The notes: a model not told the origin generated them from the sequence alone. Counted from the stretch's first letter, positions 11,287-20,186 are shown. The stretch: DNA of 26,156 nt from Silene noctiflora (GCA_009801015.1 VHZZ01000542.1:87197-113352), one strand, 5' to 3'. Numbers and translations: made by a program.

Positions 11287-12102
11287 TCCCCTATATACTA
11301 AAAGATTAACACACTTAACATTTTTTCGCTCAACTATTCCCGCTCACTAGAATTTTGCTCTCAATTGCACATTACAATATTTTCTTTTCTATTAATAGCC
11401 AAGATTTGAGGGGTCCACTTTGTTAAAAATAAATATTTTATGTATACTATTCTACCGCTCAAATAATAAAATGATTTACACAATATTATTTATGTATTAT
11501 TAATGTCATAAATATTTTTGTCAAATCTTTTCTATTATGGCTAATATTCTCATTAATCTTTTCTATTATTTGTTACACATCGCTTTTTAGTATGTACGTC
11601 TTTACCAGTTGTAACAATATAATATTATTATTTTTAAAAACAAATTTGAGAAAATAATTTTAGTAAAACAAACAATCGTATGGATGAACCATTGAAATTT
11701 TTCTTTTCCGAGTCTTAATACGACACTACTAATAATAGATATCCTTTATTTCTTAATAGAGAACTAAATACCAGTAATTTAATTGTTCTTATCTCCAACG
11801 TTATAATGTAGTACGAGATCAGACGAAAATTGATGGAAATATTGTACAACAATAAATAAAATCGGTAAGTAAACTAAATTGGGTAGTAATTAAAATGGTT
11901 ACAATATATGATAAAACAGGTACGATTGCTATGAAAACATGTTCAAAATGATTGTGCCATTCTATTAAATTAATGTGTAGTAAAATTTGGGATAAATATG
12001 GCAAAATGATTGTGCCAGTCTATGAAATTTATGTGTAATAGATGGCTCAGAATCTAATCGTCTTAATACAAATACCGTACTGTAGTACGAGATCTATACT
12101 AG
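11287..12102 (+). mobile_element. Non-autonomous Helitron
   Basis: The 5' end TCCCCTATATACTAAAAG follows an A, and the 3' end CTAG (12099-12102) precedes a T, the expected A/T insertion. A perfect hairpin CGTACT-GT-AGTACG (12076-12089) stands 9 nt before CTAG. This set of features is specific for Helitrons. No Rep/helicase gene is present in its 816 bp. It inserted into the hAT body. Internally it has an imperfect repeat (AAAATGATTGTGCCA near 11946 and 12003) and a partial copy of its own 3' hairpin arm near 11808. Confidence 0.75.
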
Positions 12103-12197
12103 TAACACATTAATTGATTGAACAATTTTTTTTAAAAGGGCCTCGTTTTACTATTTTACCTGCCCCATTTTTACCAAGGACCGGCCCTGGCCTTATA

Positions 12198-12818
12198 CAG
12201 TTATACTACCTTTCTCACTTGCAATACATCGGTCGTCATAACTCAAAACCATTTGTGGAGTATTATGTGATGTTCAACCGGTGATCAAGATACCTTTGTT
12301 TCATTTTGGTGACGTCAGACGGGAGGCGAGATGATGACACGGAATAAATGGTGCGGAAAGAGTATGATGCAATTTTCCGAGGCCATCCAAATAATATTAT
12401 ATCTAGGTTACTACCAGACCTCACTTTGGACATGTCCACATGTCCAACATGACATCCATTTGGTTGTATTAAAAAAAAATCAAGTTATTTCCCCAAAATA
12501 GCCGTATTTTACATCGTCACGTCTACCCCTTGCAGCCAACATGACAACATGAAGTAACATACGACTTTGCTGTGAGTTGAGGACTTGAGGTAGCCGAGGC
12601 TCAAGAGAGGTCACAAATGAAGCACTATCTCAAACGATTGCATGAAAAGACCAGTCAATAATAATATAAATGTGTGACTCGAGATTGCAAAACCATACGC
12701 AAGAGCTACATAAACATGTTTGACTCAAAAATTGCAGTAAAGCCTCAGCAAACAGAAAGACTACAACAACCAGAATACAATGATTCCAATTAGCAATGTG
12801 AATTACTATGGTTCATAG
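12198..12818. other. Spacer between the hAT element and the TSR2 stop codon
   Basis: No gene or repeat is recognised. It should contain the 3' untranslated part of TSR2 (minus strand) at its right end. Confidence 0.5.
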
Positions 12819-15817
12819 CTATTGGTTACGACCTCTATTTTTTCTGGAGGGAACTGTAACCCAACCATCTTCATCTACCATCTGCCGGGAACTGCTCTCC
12901 TTTTTCTGCAATGGTGTAGAATCCACCATCATGTCCGACGCCTCACCATTTTCTGTGTTCTCATCATCCTCGTCCTCATCACTATCATTTACGACCTGCA
13001 GAAGGCACAAAAATCAATTGCATTTCCCTGTATTCTAATATAATGTGTTACAAATCTTCCGACCACATCATGAGAAGGAAAACGTTGGTTTCTAACGGAT
13101 CGCAAATACTTACGTACGGCGGTTTATAAGTAAATTGCAATACTCATTTACCATACAATAAAAGATACTCTGTAGTTACTAAAACAATCTTATATAGCGA
13201 CATTCAGGTAAAAACATGCAGTTTTATACTCCCTCCGTCCCAATCAATCATTTGTTTACATTTTATATTACTTTTTGGAGGTATTTTAATCAAAGGTAAG
13301 CAAATGATTGAGATGGACGGAGTAATATCTAATCTAAGTATAAATGTGTCTTACTAAAGGGACTTTTTTTAAATGATGAAATACAAGCATAGAAGCTGAA
13401 TTTTCTTAGACAAAAATACGGTTACCTGTATTACCTATATCTAAGTGTAAATGCGCTTTCCGAAGGGACTTTTTTTAATGAAATACAAGCCATAGAGGCT
13501 GAAATCTCTAGTCAAGAAAAGACAGTTACCTGTCTAACAGGACGAGGCACTGCTTTCAGTTCTCTTAACTTTTGAATTGACTGGTACTGCCCTTCCAAAC
13601 ACTCTTGATACATAATCATCAAATCCTCTGCCACCTGCAACCAAGGTGTATTTTCTAAATCAGAGTAAATAAGGCTAATCCTTGGTACAGATCTTAAGCC
13701 TTCAGTAAAACAAAATTCAGAAAATATGTAAGAATCAACATTGTGGCAATAAAGATGATATAGGCAGCCCAGATCAATACTGGAAAATTAAAAAAAAAAA
13801 AAAAAAAAAACCTCCTCAATGCTGCCATCTTGAGCCTCGATACCAAAAGAAATCAAACCATCGAATAGCATGACTTCCAAATCATCTATGTATATGGGTT
13901 CTGGGTGAAAGGGAAAAAAACAACACTAATATTAGGAAATTGACAATTAACAAATACGAGTAAACAATAAATCAAGACCACTTGAAGATTAATATCAAAT
14001 ATTATCAGGCTCATTTCAGCAAAGCAGTAACTTGCAAAATCATCATATACAGCAGCTGACATTACCACTAAAACTCTTCTGCCAATGGCTTCAAGGAATA
14101 ACTTAGCAAATACCAGACTATAGACCACAAAATGAATTTCTAAATGAAGTACTTCGTATTTTTTTCCCACCCTAAACAGAAGGCATTGGGGATGGCAGAA
14201 GGCCGACGACAAACTAGATTCCTCAAAGAAAGAGGACTTCTTTTTCCCATTTTTGTATTAGGCAACAATTAAGCCAAATAGCTAAGGTAATGCACAAATC
14301 AATTCAGACCCAAGTATAAGACAACATGATCAACACTCCAATGAAAAAAGACAATAAAAAATATCTCAAAAACATGAGTGAAATCACTAATAAGTAATTA
14401 TACTTTCATCAACAATCCACCACAAGAGATGCAAGTCACTCAAGTACGGTCAATTTTTCTTCTTAAACTGGCTTTAAGGGTTTGTTTAGATACAATGAAT
14501 TGGAGGGAAAAGAAGGGGTAGAATTTTTTTTTGTTAGGTTGCAAATGGGGTTGGACAGATATAGAGGGATTCATTTTCCTTTAAGAAGTCTAATCAAATC
14601 CTTCCAACACGGGAAAGATTTAGAGAGTAGTAAACTCTCTTAGTCCATTCATCCTCCATTCCCTTCCTTACACTCCGCTACATTCACATCCCTTTCCATT
14701 TTCTACTAAAACTATATCTTCTCAATGCACCCTCATAGAGTCATAGCCCATCCTGTAGTTGCAAGTTGACCATTGCTATTAGACAATTCTTCAACCCATG
14801 CAACTTTGACCAGTAATTTCTCAGACAAATGTGTAAGTATTGAATATTTTAAGCACAAAAAATTGTACTTTCCCAGATCATGTAATGTAGATCCACCAGT
14901 GCAATTACCCCAATGATCCAATCCATACGTCGCATATTGCTAACGGAGACATAAATCAATCCCTACCAAATGCAGATAAAGCTATCCTCTATGCTAACAC
15001 TTACATTAACTAGCACCTCGTCGTTCCACAATCCACATCAATATTAAGCTGCACTTAGCTATATTACACTTAGCTCGCTAATACCTTGCTATCTCACAAC
15101 TTTTCCTTATAATCAACTATGTCTTAATCTCCACCAGTCCTAATATAAAACGTTTCTCCTCAACCACATCCAATATACCAGAATCCTTGCTGGTTTCTCC
15201 TAATCAATTCTCAATTTCTCATCATCATCATCGTCAAGTGAAAATACCACTATAATCTTATTTAGAAGCTAACTTGAAAGTATATAATGTACACCATACA
15301 TATAAATACAGCACCCAACCCATCGATTAAGAGCAGAACTAATGGAAGCTAGCAAGGGCAGTCGCTCCGAACAATGAAATTATCAATTTTTTTCCATTTG
15401 TTTACTTTTTTTATGCTCTATGAGGTGTTTAATCAAAGGTAAACAAATGATTAGGAGTGAGCGAGCTTATCATTAGTTAACCCCCTAACTACAAAACCCG
15501 GTTCCGACATTGAATGGAAACCTCAATTATTACTAGAAGCACGCTATAACAAAATCTAACAACTTCAATATATGAACATAAATTCAACTAGACAAATGAC
15601 TTACAAAAAAAAGATAAAATGAAGAAAAGAATAAACCTTTGCGATTAATTTGATGAAAGAAATTGAAGATACGTGCTGCGAAATCGTTCACTTGATTAAT
15701 AGTACCAAATCCGTTTAACATTCCAGCATCAAGAGCGTCCCAAAGTGATAGGGTTAATGAAATACCTTCTTGAAATTGCGGAATTGATTCTGCGGATAAT
15801 TGTTTGAAATTCTCCAT
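12819..15817 (-). CDS. TSR2: Pre-rRNA-processing protein TSR2 (complete, four exons)
   Basis: The exons are 15817-15637, 13900-13812, 13634-13530 and 12995-12819 (stop included), joined in phases 1, 0, 0 to give 183 aa with GT-AG introns throughout. Exon 1 (MENFKQLSAESIPQFQEGIS, SLWDALDAGMLNGFG, FAARIFNFFHQINRK) is the helical TSR2 core. Exon 2 gives EPIYIDDLEVMLFDGLISFG and AQDGSIEE; exon 3 VAEDLMIMYQECLEGQYQSI; exon 4 an acidic run (NDSDEDEDDENTENGE) and the C-terminal MVDEDGWVTVPSRKNRGR. In yeast and human, TSR2 is an escortin for ribosomal protein eS26 and is needed for 20S pre-rRNA processing; the acidic tail belongs to that function. The family's WGG motif is altered here (NGFGT). The length is normal for plant homologues. 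Confidence 0.92.
12996..13529 (-). other. Third intron of TSR2, with a Stowaway and a tandem duplication
   Basis: It runs from GTAACT (13529) to TTCTGCAG (12996). It contains a 94-bp Stowaway (13229-13322) and a duplication of about 105 bp: the stretch from about 13334 recurs from about 13441 (CTAAGTRTAAATGYG, AAGGGACTTTTTTT, ATAGARGCTGAA). The right-hand copy reaches over the exon 3 donor. Confidence 0.7.
13229..13322. mobile_element. 94-bp Stowaway MITE
   Basis: TA flanks both ends (13227-13228 and 13323-13324). The ends are CTCCCTCCGTCCCAATCAAT and, reversed, CTCCGTCCATCTCAATCATT. The two arms form a near-complete foldback around ATTTGTTTAC / GTAAGCAAAT. It is located in TSR2 intron 3. 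Confidence 0.88.
14475..14735. mobile_element. Degenerate Tourist-like MITE (probable)
   Basis: The left end GGGTTTGTTTAGATACAATG, followed by GAATTGGAGGG, is a common plant MITE start. The right side has CATTCCCTTCC runs and ends near GCACCCTCA, whose reverse complement (GGGTGCATTGAGAAGATATA) matches only loosely. The boundaries are approximate. Confidence 0.4.
15366..15464. mobile_element. Diverged Stowaway-like foldback
   Basis: The core CCATTTGTTTACTTTTTTTA ... TTTAATCAAAGGTAAACAAATGATT is clearly related to the core of the Stowaway at 13229-13322, and its two halves pair with each other. The outer ends (CGCTCCGAA and, reversed, CGCTCACTCC) have drifted and no TA pair is clear. Confidence 0.5.
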
Positions 15818-15931
15818 TTTCGTTTCTCTACCAGCCGAGTTTTGAACAGGAATTCGAGTTTGGAGTGGTGAGAAATTGATGAGAGAAGGCCTGGATTTTT
15901 AATTGATCGATTGATCGAATTGTGATTTTGT

Positions 15932-16076
15932 AAACCCTAATTTGAGATTTTCTGGGGTTTAAAATGGACACTGCTAGTGAAAATGGGTGAGAAAGAGGGA
16001 TTTGTGTTTGCTTTGTGTTAGGGTCATATATCATTCGTATGGACTGTTGGTAGCCCAACTGCTTGCCCATTGCCCA
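15932..16076 (-). promoter_or_regulatory. TSR2 upstream region: telo-box and site II cluster
   Basis: AAACCCTAA (telo-box) lies at 15932-15940, with a second ACCCTAA-type word (plus-strand TTAGGGT) near 16018. Three TGGGC words on the minus strand lie at 16057-16052 (TGGGCT), 16069-16064 and 16076-16071 (TGGGCA). Telo-box plus site II (TGGGCY) is the known promoter signature of plant ribosomal-protein and ribosome-biogenesis genes, recognised by TCP factors. This fits TSR2. Confidence 0.6.
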
Positions 16077-16080
16077 ATGG

Positions 16081-17329
16081 ATTTTCTTCTACGATTATTT
16101 TTAATAATTTTCTTCTACGATTATTTTTGAGTAAAACGGTTTGACGTGATGATTGTAAAACGAATCCAAATATAATCGTATAAGTGGGTAATAGATGTTA
16201 TTGGAAGAGCTTGTTTTTACAATACAGTTTTGTAAGACCGTAAGAGTTTGTAAGACCAAATTACATAAGTATTTGTGTTTCTGCTTACTTGAGCAAATGT
16301 TTCGTCCGTCGTTTTTCGATGGTGTATTACGAGGCATTATTTTTCTCAATTTGAAGTGTGTTGTTAATGGTTGTGGTTGCTGTTAAATTTTCATTGTTGA
16401 TTGTAATTAACATGTAAAGTGGATTGATAGGTTGAGATAGGACGAGGGAGGGAAACAGGGTTTTTGGAAAGCTAATGTAAAAAAAAAAGTCGACGATGTT
16501 GGTAGGGAATCAACGTCATTTAATAAATAGGGTTAGCACACTCACGATTCTTACTACGTGAGCTTATCTTAATAGGCAAAACAAGTTGTATCTCATTACT
16601 CACATGTTTTCGACATAAAGTTATAATTTCAGCTGTACTCTTCGCACCATATCATGTATAATATAATGAAGCGAATGAACAACTCTTTCGTTACTCTTTC
16701 CATAACTCGGAATAAAATGTAAGGGAACAATGCCCTCTTCTAAATTATACGAAGTAATAAGAAGGGCAAAGTTTGACTTCGATTCTTGAGTGCTTGTGCC
16801 ATCATTAATCTCAGTACAACCATTATACTTTGAAAATGCCACAAGCACATCCATTTATACCGTTTGCTAGACTTTGGCTCGAACTACACATCCACTTTGA
16901 TTTTGATTACCATTAACCATCTTATATCCCTTATCCATATTATTATGGCATCAATAATGTTCTCAGTAGATCCCATAGTTAAGAAGCTCACATTACAAGT
17001 TTACAACATTTGTAGTACTACACCTACTATGCTCTAATGTATGCTTTGAAGTTTCCACAAGCAAATAACTTAACGTATATGTTTAATTGGGGATAATAAC
17101 TATGAATGTTTTATATTATAGACAACACTAAACTCTCTTTACGTCTCTCCTCATTCGTTTAAAGAGAAATGTTCCGTATATACAATTTTATTAATGTAAA
17201 ATATTCGGGTTTAGTGCAACGTTGAGAAGTTCATCAACCAACTTTTGTTTGAAATCGAGTCACAATAACACCATAAAAATGACAAAAATAAATCAAGTTT
17301 GAAACAATACACAATAGCAATAAGCGTCT
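16081..17329. other. Spacer between TSR2 and the U1 cluster
   Basis: There is a short tandem duplication of TTTTCTTCTACGATTATTTT near 16083-16127. A 77-codon minus-strand frame at 16854-16621 (MDVLVAFSKYNGCTEINDGT...) resembles nothing I recognise and has no supporting context. The rest is AT-rich and featureless. Confidence 0.4.
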
Positions 17330-17413
17330 CACGTGGGAAAATTAGAAGAAAAGAGCAAAAGTATCCCACATGGGAAAAATAGAAGAAAAGAGAAACGAAA
17401 GAGAGTATAAAAG
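17330..17413 (+). promoter_or_regulatory. U1 copy 1 promoter: USE and TATA box
   Basis: The USE is ATCCCACATGG at 17363-17373 (one mismatch to RTCCCACATCG) and the TATA box is TATAAAAG at 17406-17413, with 32 bp between them. That spacing is typical of plant Pol II snRNA genes; Pol III types are about 10 bp shorter. The segment around the USE is a 37-bp-period duplication: CACGTGGGAAAA (17330) recurs as CACATGGGAAAA (17367), each followed by TAGAAGAAAAGAG. The upstream copy contains a G-box CACGTG. Confidence 0.75.
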
Positions 17414-17437
17414 AAAGGGACAGGACAATGTTGAAAC

Positions 17438-17607
17438 TTACATACCTGGACGGGGCATAATGGGTGATCAAGAAGGCCCATTGCCTAGGCAGATGGCTTC
17501 CATTGCACATCATTGGGAAGTGCATCCGCCTAACATCTCCCCTTGTTGGGAGACTGTACGTCGTAATTTGTGGTAGTGGGGGCCTGCGCTCGTCGCGGCC
17601 CTTGCCC
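17438..17607 (+). ncRNA. U1: U1 snRNA, diverged copy 1 with altered splice-site sequence
   Basis: U1 snRNA base-pairs with 5' splice sites in the spliceosome. The copy keeps loop I GATCAAGAAGG (U1-70K site), the ATTGCAC loop II core (U1A type), the Sm site AATTTGTGG and the 3' stem GGGGGCC...GGCCC. Stem II is CTTCC/GGAAG where the other copies have CCTCC/GGAGG, and stem III is CTCCC/GGGAG, so pairing is preserved despite changes. Placing the start by the spacing seen in the other copies, its 5' end is TTACATACCTG against canonical ATACTTACCTG; the only change in the pairing region is U5 to A. Loop II is longer than usual. It may be a functional variant or a young pseudogene. Confidence 0.82.
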
Positions 17608-17621
17608 AATTCCAGTCCTAA
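17607..17621 (+). terminator. Candidate plant snRNA 3' box after U1 copy 1
   Basis: CAATTCCAGTCCTAA lies directly after the mature 3' end and resembles the plant 3'-end formation signal CA(N)3-10AGTNNAA with one extra base. Confidence 0.5.
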
Positions 17622-18084
17622 TCTTTTTGATTTTAGCCTTTTCTCTTGATCAAGAAATTAAAATAATATTAATGATGAAGGATACAGAAAAAATTGAATC
17701 AACACGTTCATAATAATGTTTCAGTGTCTCATAAAATGCTAATGAGAAAATAAATATGATACACAATCTCATAAAAGACTTGCTAAAAAAGAAATGTGAT
17801 AAAATCTCGTAAAAAGACTAATTAGGAACAAAATATATTATCTTGATGGAATCCTGCACAAAACTAATTAAAAACAAAATGTCTCTATCGTGATACAAAC
17901 TTACAACCGATTGAATTTTTTTAGAAATCAACTTATAAGAGATTAATTGGAAATTGAAATACCCCCATTAAATTTAGTTGGGACCGTTTCAATCACGAAT
18001 AAGACGTAACCATCACAACTTGAAATCGGCATAGTCTATAGAAGGCGCTACTAATATTTAATGTGTTAGTTAATCCAACTTAGT

Positions 18085-18132
<48 letters not shown>

Positions 18133-18655
18133 CATATCTTTTTTTTTTTACAGGACAATTTAATAAATTTTTACCTTGATAGTTTTAGATATAGAAGTAA
18201 ATCATTTATCAACCCCAAGCCATTGTTCATTCTTGCGTAGCTTATTTGCAAAGGCAAGCTTGCTAGGGGACTCCATCCCAACATCATATATGTTCAGTCA
18301 TTTACATGGTTCATGTTTGACAGACAAATTGTTAAGTTGATTGTATTGAATTTTTTCGCAGTTCTGTAAAATGATGAGAAAATACGGCTTGGATGAAAGT
18401 AGTAAAAAGGAAAGTCATGAAGTTTGGCATGAAAGATACAATACCATTTATACTTTACTAGTAGATAACGAGAAACTCACACAAAGAGAGTTAGGTTGAT
18501 TTTTTTTGTTCATTTTGTTGTAAAGAGAGGCAAGGTCGATTTCAATACTCACGGTCTCAAATATATTACGCTCTAGAGACAAAAATAATCTACATCTGCA
18601 AAGTGCATAACCGGTGAAAGAGAATAGTTAAAGACTACTTGATGCAAAAAAAATA
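17622..18655. other. Spacer with a T46 tract
   Basis: There is no gene. A run of 46 T occupies 18087-18132 and a second T run lies close behind. Short imperfect repeats of TCTCATAAAA / AAAATCTCGTAAAA type occur at 17725-17820. Confidence 0.5.
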
Positions 18656-18913
18656 CTTCCTCCGTTCCATTTAATTCTTTACGTTTGCTTTATACAAGTA
18701 TGTCAATGCACGTTTTCTTTTGTCCATATCTTTAGTTACATGTTACTAAAAATTGTAAAAGTTTGATATTCATAATCCAATCGGTAAGACGATTTAAACA
18801 AGATCTCACATTACTATCTTTTATGTTATATATTAGAAGTTGTATTGAAGATTTTTCTTACTAATGAATAGTGTCGAAAAAGCAAACGCAAAGAAAAAAT
18901 GGAACGGACGAAG
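18656..18913. mobile_element. 258-bp Stowaway MITE
   Basis: TA lies on both sides (18654-18655 and 18914-18915). The ends are CTTCCTCCGTTCCATTTAAT and, reversed, CTTCGTCCGTTCCATTTTTT, followed on both arms by CTTTRCGTTTGCTTT. No coding frame. Confidence 0.88.
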
Positions 18914-19192
18914 TACATAACATAAAAAAAAAAAAAAAAAAAAAAGATTTTTTCAGTTGTACCCTTAACTGTTTGATTTTTACTTGCCTTTTTTTTATTG
19001 TATGAAGAACTTTAATTAGCCATAACTCTTATCTATGACTTAGACGGGTCACGGGTGATGCTAAATGACCCATTGGAAATTGGGATGCCAAGTCTTTGAA
19101 ACAGAGGAAGAGCAGATAGAGGGGCACCAAGCTATAGCTATTTTCACTCACAATGGGAACAACTTACGCAAAAAATAAAAAAAAAGCTTGTT

Positions 19193-19203
19193 CTCCCACA
19201 TCG
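19193..19203 (+). promoter_or_regulatory. Orphan USE-like snRNA promoter word
   Basis: CTCCCACATCG matches the plant snRNA USE core TCCCACATCG exactly, but no TATA box follows at the 32-36 bp spacing seen in the U1 genes. The next TATAAAT is about 130 bp away (about 19330). No known snRNA follows. It may be a promoter remnant or chance. Confidence 0.3.
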
Positions 19204-19722
19204 AAAACAAAATAAAGACAATGAGGTGCGGAGCTCTAAGTACATGTTTTGAGTAACTAATCAAACTGCCTTAAACTAATGAGTAAGGAAAACAAAGCGG
19301 GCGGTGAGAACCGGCCGCAGCGCTGCTAATATAAATGGTGCGCATTTTATTTTTGGAAGGGAAATAGGCTGGCCAAGTGTTGACGCTGCTTACTTCGCAG
19401 AACTCGCTCGTGCAGGCCTCCCTATACCAGCCCAATCCTACTTCAAATTTTCGTCTTTAATTAGAATATTAAATAATAATAATATAATCTCATTTTTAAT
19501 CAGTAGCAGATGAAACCTAACTTCTTACTAAATATACAATTTCTAGAAATAATCCAAAATTAAAAATTCAATGTAAAGGTTAAATTTTGAAATCTTTGTC
19601 CTTGACATGCATAAAATATACCACTAACCTATGAGATACCAAAAAAGTACAATTGAACGGGAAGGAGAGTATATGTTTTTCTAACCTATGAGATAAAAAA
19701 GAAAAATTGAATAGGTAAATAG

Positions 19723-19804
19723 TTGATCGGGGAGGGAGAGTATATCTTTCGTAAAAAACTTTTTTGATCGGGGAGGGAGAGTATATCTTTCGTAAAAAAC
19801 TTTT
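19723..19804. repeat. Exact 41-bp tandem duplication
   Basis: Units 19723-19763 and 19764-19804 are identical (TTGATCGGGGAGGGAGAG, then TATATCTTTCGTAAAAAACT). A looser third relative (ACGGGAAGGAGAGTATATG) lies near 19657. Confidence 0.9.
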
Positions 19805-19986
19805 ATTTATAAACAAGTAAAAATACGGTCGGTTAAAGTATAGCGTTGAAAACCTCTAAAAAATTAATGGGTACATAACATTGGAGCGGATTGGAGGTAC
19901 ATGAGAAAAATAGACATCGAATGGGTATATGTTTAACATTATCCTTTTTAATGGTTTTTAACATATTATTACTAGTCAAATAACTG

Positions 19987-20186
19987 CTCCCTCCGTCATG
20001 GTCAACAGTTATCTATATCCTTTTTAGGTTGTTTCAATCAATAGTTATCTATTTCCATTAAGGGTAAGTTATTGTGAGTTATCTTCTAGACAAGTGGGAT
20101 ATTATGATTTGTGTGGTCCAAAATCACTCTCGTTTCTTTCTTTAATCGTTATGTTAAAATGAATAGATAGGCTGGGACGGAGGGAT
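19987..20186. mobile_element. 200-bp Stowaway MITE
   Basis: The ends are CTCCCTCCGTCATGGTCAAC and, reversed, ATCCCTCCGTCCCAGCCTAT. The inner arms share TATCTAT. TA follows on the right; the left has TG, so the duplication has drifted by one base. Confidence 0.75.

Larger units (their letters stand above)
4804..12189. mobile_element. Non-autonomous hAT element carrying five other transposons
   Basis: The left end is CAGGGCTGGCCC and the right end reversed is CAGGGCCGGTCC, a typical hAT terminal repeat. The direct duplication GCCTTATA lies exactly outside both ends (4796-4803 and 12190-12197); 8-bp duplications are diagnostic of hAT. Just inside, both ends share a GGCCC word followed by an A-rich tract. 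Of 7386 bp, only about 4804-4872, 10526-11286 and 12103-12189 are its own; the rest is later insertions. No hAT transposase is visible, so it is a deletion derivative that relied on a transposase elsewhere. Confidence 0.85.
13901..15636 (-). other. First intron of TSR2
   Basis: It runs from GTTTAT (15636) to TTTCACCCAG (13901). It contains a probable MITE at about 14475-14735 and a diverged Stowaway-like foldback at about 15366-15464. Nothing else is recognised; the open frames in it have no similarity I can name. Confidence 0.6.
18916..19986. other. Spacer between two Stowaways
   Basis: It holds an orphan USE-like word (19193-19203), a GC-rich patch (about 19297-19440) and a 41-bp tandem duplication (19723-19804). 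No gene is recognised. The 69-codon plus-strand frame at 19304 lies in the GC-rich patch and has no known relative. Confidence 0.4.

Noticed and set aside
12808-13043. Plus-strand frames over the last TSR2 exon
   Set aside because: They are complements of the acidic TSR2 tail; the Ser-rich run is the reverse of the Asp/Glu codons.
13886-14212. 108-codon minus-strand frame in TSR2 intron 1
   Set aside because: Only its last few bases overlap exon 2, in another frame; the rest is intron with no known similarity.
16621-16854. Minus-strand frame MDVLVAFSKYNGC...
   Set aside because: It looks mildly protein-like, but I recognise no family and see no splice or promoter context, so it is not called a gene.
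17438-17448. Reading U1 copy 1 as a canonical ACTTAC start with a 4-nt insertion
   Set aside because: The distance from TATA to CCTGG (39) matches the other copies (38), so a single substitution at position 5 explains it better than an insertion.
17211-17609. 132-codon minus-strand frame across U1 copy 1
   Set aside because: It is the antisense of the snRNA and its promoter; the protein-like length comes from the GC-rich stems.
19193-19300. A fifth U1 gene after the orphan USE
   Set aside because: No ACTTACCTG, loop I, Sm site or 3' stem of U1 follows at the right distance.
19304-19513. Plus-strand frame in the GC-rich patch
   Set aside because: It is short, has no known relative, and its second half is AT-rich non-coding sequence.
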